A model generated the notes under the pieces. It was not told the DNA's origin, did not search any database, and saw only the letters and a program-made list of their open reading frames with translations. A program made the translations under genes and the position numbers. This document shows positions 43,970 through 51,461 of a stretch of DNA of 64,000 bases, in pieces; within the stretch, counting starts at the first letter, position 1, and every line of letters begins with the position of its first letter. This stretch comes from Asticcacaulis endophyticus. GTDB taxonomy: Bacteria > Pseudomonadota > Alphaproteobacteria > Caulobacterales > Caulobacteraceae. Location: NCBI RefSeq assembly GCF_014652575.1, contig NZ_BMZB01000005.1, forward strand, positions 124,001 to 188,000, given 5' to 3'.

Positions 43970-44803
43970 ATGGAAGTCACGGCCCATCACCGCCTGTTTG
44001 GTGGCGATCTGAAATTTGTGCGTCATGAGGCGGCCTCTACCGGCACGTCTATGGCGTTAAGTGTATTTGTCCCAGATGGTGAGGGGCCGCATCCGGTGCT
44101 GGTGTGGCTGTCGGGCCTGACCTGTACGGCCAATAACTTCACCGAAAAGGCCGGGGCCTACAAACGCGCCGCCGAACTGGGCCTGATGATCGTCGCCCCC
44201 GATACCTCCCCGCGCGGCGACGGTGTGGCCAATGATGAGGGTTACGATCTGGGGCAGGGGGCTGGGTTTTATGTCGATGCCACCGAGGCCCCGTGGGCTG
44301 CGCATTTTCAGATGGAATCCTATGTCACCAAGGATGTGCTGAGCCTGATTGCGGAGCATTTTCCGGCGGATATGACGCGCGTCGGTATCAGTGGCCATTC
44401 GATGGGTGGGCATGGCGCGCTGACCCTGGCCATGAACCACCCGCATCATTTCAAGTCGATGTCGGCCTTTGCGCCGATCGCCTCGCCCCTCAACTGTCCT
44501 TGGGGGCAAAAGGCGCTGACCGCATATCTGGGTGAGGATCGCACCGCATGGCAGCGCCACGACGCGGCGGCATTGATCGCGCAGGGGCGGGCCTCTGGCT
44601 TTGATGATATCCTGATTGATCAGGGGCTTGGCGATCAGTTTCTGGAAACCCAGTTAAAGCCGCACCTGCTGGAGCAGGCCGCGTCCGGCGCGGGCCAAAA
44701 GATCACCGTGCGCCGCCACGCGGGCTATGACCACAGCTATTATTTTATCACAAGCTTCATCGATGATCATCTGGCCTTCCATGCCGAAAGACTCAAGGGA
44801 TAA
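43970..44803 (+). CDS. fghA: S-formylglutathione hydrolase
   Basis: 277-residue alpha/beta-hydrolase of the esterase D/FghA family, splitting S-formylglutathione to formate and glutathione. The nucleophile elbow GHSMGGHGAL has Ser144, with AGYDHSYYFI near the end supplying the catalytic His. The oxyanion block VWLSGLTCTANNFTEKAG is characteristic. It is the last gene of the adhC-GNAT-fghA operon, separated by three bases from the GNAT gene. A palindromic element follows. Confidence 0.94.
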   Translation: MEVTAHHRLFGGDLKFVRHEAASTGTSMALSVFVPDGEGPHPVLVWLSGLTCTANNFTEKAGAYKRAAELGLMIVAPDTSPRGDGVANDEGYDLGQGAGFYVDATEAPWAAHFQMESYVTKDVLSLIAEHFPADMTRVGISGHSMGGHGALTLAMNHPHHFKSMSAFAPIASPLNCPWGQKALTAYLGEDRTAWQRHDAAALIAQGRASGFDDILIDQGLGDQFLETQLKPHLLEQAASGAGQKITVRRHAGYDHSYYFITSFIDDHLAFHAERLKG

Positions 44804-44823
44804 TTACAATTTAAAAGCCTCAA

Positions 44824-44944
44824 CCTCCTCCCCATTTTATGGGGAGGTGTCAGTCCGGAAGGGCTGACGGAGGGGTATATCATCATCGACAATACCCCTC
44901 CGTCTCGTAAACTCGCCACCTCCCCATAAAATGGGGAGGAGAAA
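44824..44944. repeat. nested palindromic intergenic element, copy D (MITE-like)
   Basis: This is the cleanest copy. Perfect 25-base terminal inverted repeats lie at 44825-44849 and 44917-44941, starting CTCCTCCCCATTTTATGGGG. Nested inside, GACGGAGGGGTAT (44866-44878) pairs with ATACCCCTCCGTC (44892-44904). A third small hairpin CAGTCCGGAAGGGCTG lies in the left part. It follows fghA and may act in transcript ending or stability. No transposase is encoded. Confidence 0.85.
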
Positions 44945-44963
44945 GATCACACGGATTTATTTG

Positions 44964-44990
44964 TATTTCAGCCTGAGTCAGGCTGAAATA
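44964..44990. promoter_or_regulatory. 27-base perfect palindrome
   Basis: TATTTCAGCCTGA (44964-44976), a central G, then its exact reverse complement (44978-44990). With almost no loop it suits a dimeric protein-binding site better than an RNA hairpin. It lies 118-144 bases before the CorC-type gene. Confidence 0.5.
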
Positions 44991-45011
44991 ACGAAACTGT
45001 TAGCTGCAATC

Positions 45012-45028
45012 CCCTGAAAATTTCAGGG
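45012..45028. promoter_or_regulatory. 17-base perfect palindrome
   Basis: CCCTGAAA-A-TTTCAGGG, sharing the TTTCAG core with the neighbouring 27-base palindrome. It lies 80-96 bases before the CorC-type gene and could be a second operator. The rest of the 304-base gap after copy D (44945-45107) shows nothing else. Confidence 0.4.
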
Positions 45029-45107
45029 TAATTTATTGCATCTGCTAAGCTTAATGATTACCATAACCGGCGGAGCCGAATAAGGCTTCGTCTGGAATCC
45101 TCCCTCA

Positions 45108-46400
45108 ATGTTACTTTTTGCCTGTGTCGTTGTGCTGCTGCTGGTAGTGCTGAACGGCATATTTGCCATGTCTGAACTGGCGGTCGTCTCGTCCCGCCGT
45201 GGTAAACTCCAAAGCCGTGCCGATCGGGGGGATAAGGGTGCGCAGGCCGCCCTGAAACTGTCCAACGATCCGACCCGGTTCCTGTCGGCGGTGCAAGTAG
45301 GGATTACCCTTATCGGTATTCTGGCCGGGGCCTATGGGCAGGCGACGATTGCCAGTGAGCTGGATAAGATTCTGGAAACCAGCGTGCCGGCCTTGGCACC
45401 GTACTCTGAGGGCATATCCACCGGCATCGTGGTCGTTATCCTGACCTATCTGTCGCTGATTGTCGGTGAACTGGTGCCCAAGCGCATAGCGCTGATTTTC
45501 CCGGAAACGATTGCAGGCGTTGTGGCGCGGCCCTTGTCGTTGATGGCCATGGCGATGGGGCCGTTTGTGACGCTTTTGACCGGATCGACCACCCTTGTGC
45601 TGCGGCTATTGGGCATTAAGGATGAAAAGGGCGAAACCATCACCCAGGAAGAGGTCGAGACCGCGCTGGCCGAAGGTATGGGTGCCGGGCTGATTGAACC
45701 GGCTGAGCAGCAGATGATGACCGAAGTGATGCGCCTGGGCGACCGCGTGGTGCGCGTGGCCATGACGCCGCGCCCCGAAGTTTACTGGGTATCGCTAGAT
45801 GACACCGAAGAGGTCGTGATTGAGGATATCCGGGCCTGTCCCTATTCGCGCTTTGTCGTGGTGCGCGGTCAGGATTTTGAAAATCCGGTCGGTGTCGCTC
45901 ATAAACGCGACATTGCCGATGCTTTTATGCGCGGTGAAAAGTTCAATCTTGAGGCTTTGGTCCATGATCCGATTTTCATTCCGGATACCACGTCGTTGCT
46001 GCACGCGCTGGAGCTTTTCAAATCGTCAAAGGTTCACATCGCGCTGGTCGTCAATGAGTTTGGCACCATCGAAGGTGTTCTGACGCCCACCGATCTGCTG
46101 GAAATGATCGCCGGTGACTTTGATGAAGCCCACGATGATGGCCGCCTGATGATCGTGCGTCGTGAAGACGGATCATTCCTTGTGGACGGTCGGGCTGACC
46201 TTATGGAACTGGGCGATGCCATTGGCGAAAACTTTGAAGCCGGGGCTGGCTTTCACACGGTGGCCGGCCTGATCCTCAACGAACTGGGCCGCTTCCCCAA
46301 GGAAGGCGAGATCGTGCGGCTTGAGCCCTATGATGTTGAAATCGTCGATATGGACGAACGGCGGATAGATAAGCTGTTGTTCCACGCGAAAAGCGAATAA
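45108..46400 (+). CDS. CNNM/CBS-domain hemolysin-type transporter (CorC/HlyC family)
   Basis: 430-residue membrane protein. The DUF21/CNNM transmembrane domain covers about residues 1-190 (VVLLLVVLNGIFAMSELAVVSSR, GELVPKRIAL). A CBS pair follows at about 205-330 (VAMTPRPEVYWV...FGTIEGVLTPTDLLEMIAGD) and a CorC_HlyC C-terminal domain at about 340-430. Members are linked to Mg2+/Co2+ efflux or resistance; the 'hemolysin' name is historical. Two palindromes upstream suggest regulation. A hairpin terminator follows. Confidence 0.9.
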   Translation: MLLFACVVVLLLVVLNGIFAMSELAVVSSRRGKLQSRADRGDKGAQAALKLSNDPTRFLSAVQVGITLIGILAGAYGQATIASELDKILETSVPALAPYSEGISTGIVVVILTYLSLIVGELVPKRIALIFPETIAGVVARPLSLMAMAMGPFVTLLTGSTTLVLRLLGIKDEKGETITQEEVETALAEGMGAGLIEPAEQQMMTEVMRLGDRVVRVAMTPRPEVYWVSLDDTEEVVIEDIRACPYSRFVVVRGQDFENPVGVAHKRDIADAFMRGEKFNLEALVHDPIFIPDTTSLLHALELFKSSKVHIALVVNEFGTIEGVLTPTDLLEMIAGDFDEAHDDGRLMIVRREDGSFLVDGRADLMELGDAIGENFEAGAGFHTVAGLILNELGRFPKEGEIVRLEPYDVEIVDMDERRIDKLLFHAKSE

Positions 46401-46404
46401 CGAA

Positions 46405-46433
46405 AACGCCCGCAAGTTAAGCTTGCGGGCGTT
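46405..46433. terminator. intrinsic terminator-like hairpin
   Basis: AACGCCCGCAAG (46405-46416) pairs with CTTGCGGGCGTT (46422-46433) around a 5-base loop, between the CorC-type gene and the convergent chemoreceptor gene. A short T-rich run follows. Confidence 0.8.
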
Positions 46434-46459
46434 GATATTTTTAGCGGCTGTAAGGGTTA

Positions 46460-48532
46460 TCAGCCGTGGCGGATTTGGGCCACGAACTGCTGAACCTGCT
46501 GGCGCAGAGAATCCGATTGGGTCACCAGATTGTCGGCAGTCTCCAGAACCTGAGACGAGGCATCGCCGGTTTCCTGCGTGGCGACGGAGATCGAATGGAT
46601 GTGGCTGGCGACCTCATCAGTGCCCTTGGACGCTTCGTGGACGTTGCGGGCGATGTCATCGGTCGCTGCACCCTGCTGCTCCATGGCCGCCGAGATGGCG
46701 AGCGCGATATCGCTCATGTCGTGGATGACGTCGCGGATAGCGTGGATGGCCTCAACCGTGCCGCGGGTGGCGTTCTGGATGGCGTCGATCTGCTCGGAAA
46801 TATCGTCCGTGGCCTTGGCCGTCTGGCTGGCCAAAGACTTGACTTCGGTGGCCACGACGGCGAAGCCCTTACCGGCATCACCGGCGCGGGCGGCTTCGAT
46901 TGTCGCGTTCAGCGCCAGTAAATTGGTCTGCTGAGCGATGGCCTGAATGAAGTTAATGACCTCACCGACCTTGCTGGCGGCGGCCTCCAGTTCCTGAATA
47001 CGGGCGTCGGACTTGTTGGCCTCTTCGACGGCTTTGCGGGCAATGTCGCCTGACTGTTGCGCCTTTGAGGTGATCTCGTTGATCGACGCGGTCAGTTCCT
47101 CAGAGGCGGCGGCGACGGTGCGCACGTTAGACGCCGCTTCTTCGGTAGCCGAGGCTATGGTGATGGTTTGCCCCGACGCATTGGCGGCAATCATATTGAG
47201 CGCTTCGGCGGAGTTTTTCATGTCGCGCGAAGCCTTGGCGACGGTTTCGACAATGCCGCCTACGGAGGTTTCAAACTCCTGCGCCATGCGGGCCATGACG
47301 CGTTTGCGCTCTTCGGAGGCACCTGTCTGACGGCGGGTGTCTTCGTCGGCGTCGGCGCGGGCTTTAAGGCGTAGGCTGTCGCGGAAACCCATCACCGCCT
47401 TGCCGATCAGGCCAATTTCATCGATGCGTCTGGCTTCGGGCACGTCGGTGTCGTGATCGCCCGACGCCATGCGGTCAAACGTCTTGCCCAGCCCTTTGAG
47501 CGGGGAGCCGACCAGTTTGTTGAGCACCACAAACAATATTGCCGCCGCAATCAGGATCGACACGACCGACAGGATGATCAGGAAATGATTGCTTTGGTTG
47601 ACATCGGCATTGAGCGTGGCCAGCGGCACCGCCACGACCACGGCCCATTTATCCGCCGTGCCGCCCGCAGGGACCGGAACGGCGAGGTGGCGCCAATCAG
47701 ACGCATCCAGAGTGACACCCTTACCGGAGGTTATGGCCTCGGCGGCGGCTTTGGCCGTGCCGGGGTCGGCATCTTTCAGGGCCTTGCCGGTGTTTTTGGC
47801 GTCAGGGTGGCTGACCGCCAGACCGCTGGCCGAGACGAGGGCGACAAAGCCATCCCCGAACGGCTTGACCTTGGCCATGTCGGTATTAAGCCCGGACAGA
47901 TCAAGATCGACACAGGACACGCCCGCAAAGCTGCCGCCGGAGACTATAGGCTCACAAAAGGAGGTAATCAGGTGGTCTTTCCCGGCAATGGGGTAAATAT
48001 AGGGCTCAATGGCCACGGCCCGGTTTTCGGCTTTTGGCCGCAAGTAATAGTCGCCCGCGCCGGGCTGATCATAGCCGACCAGAACTTCGCGGATAATGCT
48101 GCCGGTGCCGCGATTATAATAGGGCATGTAGCGGCCGGTCGCGTCATGGCCTTCGGTTCCGGCAAAGGCTGCATCATCGCCCAGAGCGCCGGGTTCAAAA
48201 CCAACCCCAACCCCCAACAGATCCGGATTGTGCTCCAGCAGGGTCTTTAAAATGTTGTCGTATACCGTCCGGTCAATCACGCCCTGAGCCTTGAGCGCGC
48301 CCAGGGTTCCGGCCAGTTCATGGGCCGTGCGCGCCGCCAGATCCAGCCTGTTCTGCACCTCGGCGGCCTGATAGTCAGCGACATGGCTTTGCAGGGCCGT
48401 GTTCTGATCCGACAGGGTCGTGTTCGTCTCCTGGGAAATGAACAGCGTACCAAGGCCAAACACGACCGCGACGGTCAGCGCGCCAACACCGGCGATTTTG
48501 GCGGACAGGGAGCGAGAAAACATACGAAGCAT
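46460..48532 (-). CDS. methyl-accepting chemotaxis protein with dCache sensor
   Basis: 690-residue chemoreceptor. The first membrane segment is at about 12-33, a periplasmic dCache domain at about 40-310 (GVGVGFEPGALGDDAAF, RYMPYYNRG, GSFAGVSCVDLDLS), the second membrane segment at about 318-340, HAMP next, and a signalling domain whose tip includes [21 protein letters not shown] chose ATG 48532 (MLRMFSRSLSAK) because longer frames add 49 residues with no signal character. The dCache fold points to an amino acid or organic acid ligand. TTAACCAT lies about 54 bases upstream. Confidence 0.9.
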   Translation of the reverse strand: MLRMFSRSLSAKIAGVGALTVAVVFGLGTLFISQETNTTLSDQNTALQSHVADYQAAEVQNRLDLAARTAHELAGTLGALKAQGVIDRTVYDNILKTLLEHNPDLLGVGVGFEPGALGDDAAFAGTEGHDATGRYMPYYNRGTGSIIREVLVGYDQPGAGDYYLRPKAENRAVAIEPYIYPIAGKDHLITSFCEPIVSGGSFAGVSCVDLDLSGLNTDMAKVKPFGDGFVALVSASGLAVSHPDAKNTGKALKDADPGTAKAAAEAITSGKGVTLDASDWRHLAVPVPAGGTADKWAVVVAVPLATLNADVNQSNHFLIILSVVSILIAAAILFVVLNKLVGSPLKGLGKTFDRMASGDHDTDVPEARRIDEIGLIGKAVMGFRDSLRLKARADADEDTRRQTGASEERKRVMARMAQEFETSVGGIVETVAKASRDMKNSAEALNMIAANASGQTITIASATEEAASNVRTVAAASEELTASINEITSKAQQSGDIARKAVEEANKSDARIQELEAAASKVGEVINFIQAIAQQTNLLALNATIEAARAGDAGKGFAVVATEVKSLASQTAKATDDISEQIDAIQNATRGTVEAIHAIRDVIHDMSDIALAISAAMEQQGAATDDIARNVHEASKGTDEVASHIHSISVATQETGDASSQVLETADNLVTQSDSLRQQVQQFVAQIRHG

Positions 48533-48585
48533 CCGGGTTGTGATAAAGCTGTGGGTAATTCTGTGGTGAATCTCTTGCGCAAAGG

Positions 48586-48593
48586 TTAACCAT
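48586..48593. promoter_or_regulatory. CtrA-type half-site upstream of second chemoreceptor gene
   Basis: TTAACCAT inside GGTTAACCAT, 54-61 bases before the chemoreceptor ATG. Same octamer as at 41931, upstream of the other chemoreceptor gene. Confidence 0.35.
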
Positions 48594-48799
48594 ATGCGCC
48601 ACTCTAAATAAGGTATGGCAGGCAGGGGCGGGCTTAAAGTTGCGGCTCCAGCCTTGACTCTTAAGGGCTTAGCGGTCATAAGCGCCGCTTCAAATTCGGA
48701 TTATATCTGAATTTATACACGGATTGATCCTGCGCCGCCGTTGAAATCGCTTGAAGCATAAGGGCTTTAAGCCGGTCAGGGTTTGATAAGGTCTACGAT

Positions 48800-49417
48800 A
48801 TGTCTAAGCGCCATGCCGCTAAGTACAAACTCGACCGCGTCATGGGTGAAAACCTGTGGGGCCGTCCTAAGTCTCCCGTCAACAAGCGCTCCTATGGCCC
48901 CGGCCAGCATGGTCAGCGTCGCAAGCAAAAGATCTCCGATTTCGGTATCCAGTTGCGCGCCAAGCAAAAGTTGAAGGGTTACTACGGTAACATCACCGAA
49001 AAGCAATTCTCCAAGACCTACGAAGAAGCCGATCGCCGCAAGGGTAACACCTCGGAAAACCTGATCTCGCTGCTTGAGTCGCGTCTGGATGCCGTTGTGT
49101 ACCGCGCCAAGTTCGTGCCGACCGTTTGGGCGGCGCGCCAGTTCGTCAACCACGGCCACGTCCTGGTCAACGGTAAGAAGGTGAACATCGCCTCTTACCG
49201 CGTCAAGGTTGGCGACGTCGTTGAGGTGCGTGAGCGTTCGCGCAACATGGCTCTGGTTCTCGAGGCCCTGCAATCGCCTGAGCGCGATGTGCCGGACTAT
49301 ATCGAGCTGGACGCCAAGGGTATGAAGGCAACCTACATCCGCATGCCGGAACTGTCGGAAGTCCCTTATCCGGTTAAGATGGAACCGAACCTGGTCGTCG
49401 AATATTATTCGTCGTAA
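48800..49417 (+). CDS. rpsD: 30S ribosomal protein S4
   Basis: 205-residue ribosomal protein S4, a primary 16S rRNA-binding protein of the small subunit. Visible features are the N-terminal [21 protein letters not shown] region, the S4 RNA-binding domain at about 95-155 ([20 protein letters not shown]...[23 protein letters not shown]) and the conserved C-terminus. As in many alphaproteobacteria the gene stands alone, outside the rpoA operon, with its own terminator. Confidence 0.97.
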   Translation: MSKRHAAKYKLDRVMGENLWGRPKSPVNKRSYGPGQHGQRRKQKISDFGIQLRAKQKLKGYYGNITEKQFSKTYEEADRRKGNTSENLISLLESRLDAVVYRAKFVPTVWAARQFVNHGHVLVNGKKVNIASYRVKVGDVVEVRERSRNMALVLEALQSPERDVPDYIELDAKGMKATYIRMPELSEVPYPVKMEPNLVVEYYSS

Positions 49418-49441
49418 GGTTTGTCCGTGAGGATAAAACAG

Positions 49442-49475
49442 AAAAAGGCTCCGGATTATTCCGGAGCCTTTTTTT
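49442..49475. terminator. intrinsic terminator after rpsD
   Basis: AAAAAGGCTCCGGA (49442-49455) pairs perfectly with TCCGGAGCCTTTTT (49460-49473) around TTAT. It overlaps the stop codon of the convergent minus-strand gene and can act in both directions. Confidence 0.93.
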
Positions 49476-51078
49476 ATCTGTTGCGCTGCTCATCCTGCCA
49501 GACCTTGTAAAGCCTGATGCGTGAGATCACGGCATCTGCGGGCTCCGGCTTGGTAATGGCGCTTAGAATGCCGTTCAATTGCGAAATCGTATCCTTGTCG
49601 GTGCTTTTGCTGAGGCTTTCGGTGACCAGACGGCTGGCCTCGTCCCGATCACCACGCCTCATCAAAAGCTCGATTTGATAGGTCTTATACTGATTATTGG
49701 CATAGTCATTGGCCAGTGTGACGGCATCAAGCGTGTTGTCGTTCGGAAAATCCGGCTGATCCTCAAACCCCTTAGCGTAATAGTAAAGGGCGGGCGCGGA
49801 GATCTGGTTTAACTTATAGGCGCGGCCCAGTTCTTTTCGGGCACTGGCATAGGCCTGAGTGCGGTCATTGCCGTTCGCGGTTTGCGCCTGACGAAGATAA
49901 ACCCTGCCCAGCCAGTAATGGACTTCAAAATCATTTGGGTTTGCCGACAGGCGTTCCGTCAGCACGGGCAGGGCCGCGGACGGATCACCATAGAGTATTT
50001 CGGCTCTGGCCAGCGTCAGGCGGCTAAGGTCATCGCCGGGTGTCAGAGCGGCCTGCTTACGAATGCGCTGAGTAAGTTTTTGGCCATAGTCCTCAGTAGG
50101 GCACGACAAAAGGGCCGCATTCAGAAGCGGCAACGAGTCTTTGTAGAACGGCAGGTTGGTTATGGTCACGGTGGCCTGATCCGGTGCTGGCAACTTATAG
50201 GCCAGCACCGGCACTCCGTCCTTAAAATAGGTTTTCAGCGCCTGATCGAACATGCCGGGCGACAGACCCGCAGATTTGAAGGCGTCAGACGGGGATTGGT
50301 CGCCCTCGGCATAGCGATCAAGATAGGCTTTGAGCGCGGTTCGGTGTGTTTTGTCGCTCAACAGGTAATGCGTCATCAGCCAGTTCTGGAAATTTCGCGA
50401 GGTGAGCTTGTCAATGTTGGCCGGTTTTTCGGCAATGATGTCCGTGAAGTCCGACAGGTAGGCCTTTGCGGAAACGTCACTCTGCCTGAACGCGAAATCG
50501 TAGCTAAAGGCGATATCGGGTTCAGGATTGCCTATAACAACGCGGCCATCTTCGATGATCGCGGTCATAAGATACCAGCCCAATCCGTTCTCCAGCCACG
50601 GCGGCAACCGATAGGAAAAATGCTGAAGCATCTGCGTCCGGTTCAGCGAAAAAAACATATAGGCCAGATTGAGATCCAGCCCCGGAACCATTCGTGCGCC
50701 GTTGTCTCCATCGTTATTGAGATCAACGTCCTTTACCGAAAAGAACTGTGCGCCCTCATCACACACATAGTATGGGTTGAAACCGTTGGAGCGAATATTG
50801 GGGCGTATGATGCGGTAGTCTTCGACCGACTGCATGGCATAAAAGGTCGTCTTTGCCCCCTGAGACGCCGAGATATCCCCCAGTTCATTGTAAAACAGAT
50901 CGGTTATGTAACTGAATGCTTCCAGCTTTTGGATGTATTCGCGCGTTTTTGCGTCGCCCAATTCACTATAGACAATGAAGTTTGGGCTTTCGGCGCGAAG
51001 CCATGCCGCGTGGGCCGGGGCCGAAAACATAATTATTGTCAGGACAATGGCTTTCAAGCCGTACCGCGATAGCATCAT
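49474..51078 (-). CDS. exported TPR protein with gluzincin-like N-terminal region
   Basis: 534-residue exported protein. A signal peptide (MMLSRYGLKAIVLTIIMFSA to AHA) is followed by a domain resembling the peptidase-like N-terminus seen in Caulobacterales hypothetical proteins (WLRAESPNFIVYSELGD; LPPWLENGLGWYL). The position where HExxH would be expected before that block reads LNRTQMLQHFSYR and has no zinc motif. TPR-like helical repeats follow from about residue 330 to 480 (FEVHYWLGRVYLRQAQ...ALYYYAKGFED). I chose ATG 51078 because GGGGGGAAT lies directly upstream. Function is unknown; protein-protein binding in the periplasm is likely. Confidence 0.6.
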   Translation of the reverse strand: MMLSRYGLKAIVLTIIMFSAPAHAAWLRAESPNFIVYSELGDAKTREYIQKLEAFSYITDLFYNELGDISASQGAKTTFYAMQSVEDYRIIRPNIRSNGFNPYYVCDEGAQFFSVKDVDLNNDGDNGARMVPGLDLNLAYMFFSLNRTQMLQHFSYRLPPWLENGLGWYLMTAIIEDGRVVIGNPEPDIAFSYDFAFRQSDVSAKAYLSDFTDIIAEKPANIDKLTSRNFQNWLMTHYLLSDKTHRTALKAYLDRYAEGDQSPSDAFKSAGLSPGMFDQALKTYFKDGVPVLAYKLPAPDQATVTITNLPFYKDSLPLLNAALLSCPTEDYGQKLTQRIRKQAALTPGDDLSRLTLARAEILYGDPSAALPVLTERLSANPNDFEVHYWLGRVYLRQAQTANGNDRTQAYASARKELGRAYKLNQISAPALYYYAKGFEDQPDFPNDNTLDAVTLANDYANNQYKTYQIELLMRRGDRDEASRLVTESLSKSTDKDTISQLNGILSAITKPEPADAVISRIRLYKVWQDEQRNR

Positions 51079-51461
51079 ATTCCCCCCACAGGTTCCCACG
51101 GCTTAAATCGTATACCGAATACAAAGCTGTCATCTTGTTATCTATGTGTCAACAAATGAACTTAAAACGCAGCGCTCAATTATTTTATATCGCAGTTGCG
51201 TAAAATCGTGTATCCGTAAGGCTCTGCGATTTTTATGGTTAATGTAGCGTAGCGTATTTGTACGGTAGCATAACGCTTATGGCAGGCCCAAAGGGCTGGC
51301 CGGGCGCGCAAGGCAGAAACTTTAAATCCGCGCGCTTTTGAGGGGCCGTTCGCATTTTGAACGGTATCGGGGAAACGAACAGCACTGGCTTTTGACTAAT
51401 GCACGGGCAGAAAACCCGAGTGGCGCATTCGCGTCGCTGCAGCAGTTCGTGAGGCACGGCT
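51079..51461. other. divergent intergenic region
   Basis: A 383-base gap between divergent genes. The left half is AT-rich and should hold promoters. Possible RNA structure on the plus strand: AAAATCG (51202-51208) with CGATTTT (51227-51233), and CCGTTC-GCATTTT-GAACGG (51346-51364). The long, structured part in front of the acyltransferase TTG start may be a 5' leader. I do not recognise a riboswitch class. Confidence 0.35.

Noticed and set aside
44824-44944. Could the repeated palindromes be a CRISPR array?
   Set aside because: There are no regularly spaced identical repeats with unique spacers; the units are nested inverted repeats at scattered sites.
45108-46400. Calling the CBS protein a hemolysin toxin
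   Set aside because: The name is historical; the CNNM-CBS-CorC layout points to cation transport or resistance.
51079-51461. Riboswitch in the long leader of the acyltransferase gene
   Set aside because: A few short stems are present but no known aptamer core could be recognised.
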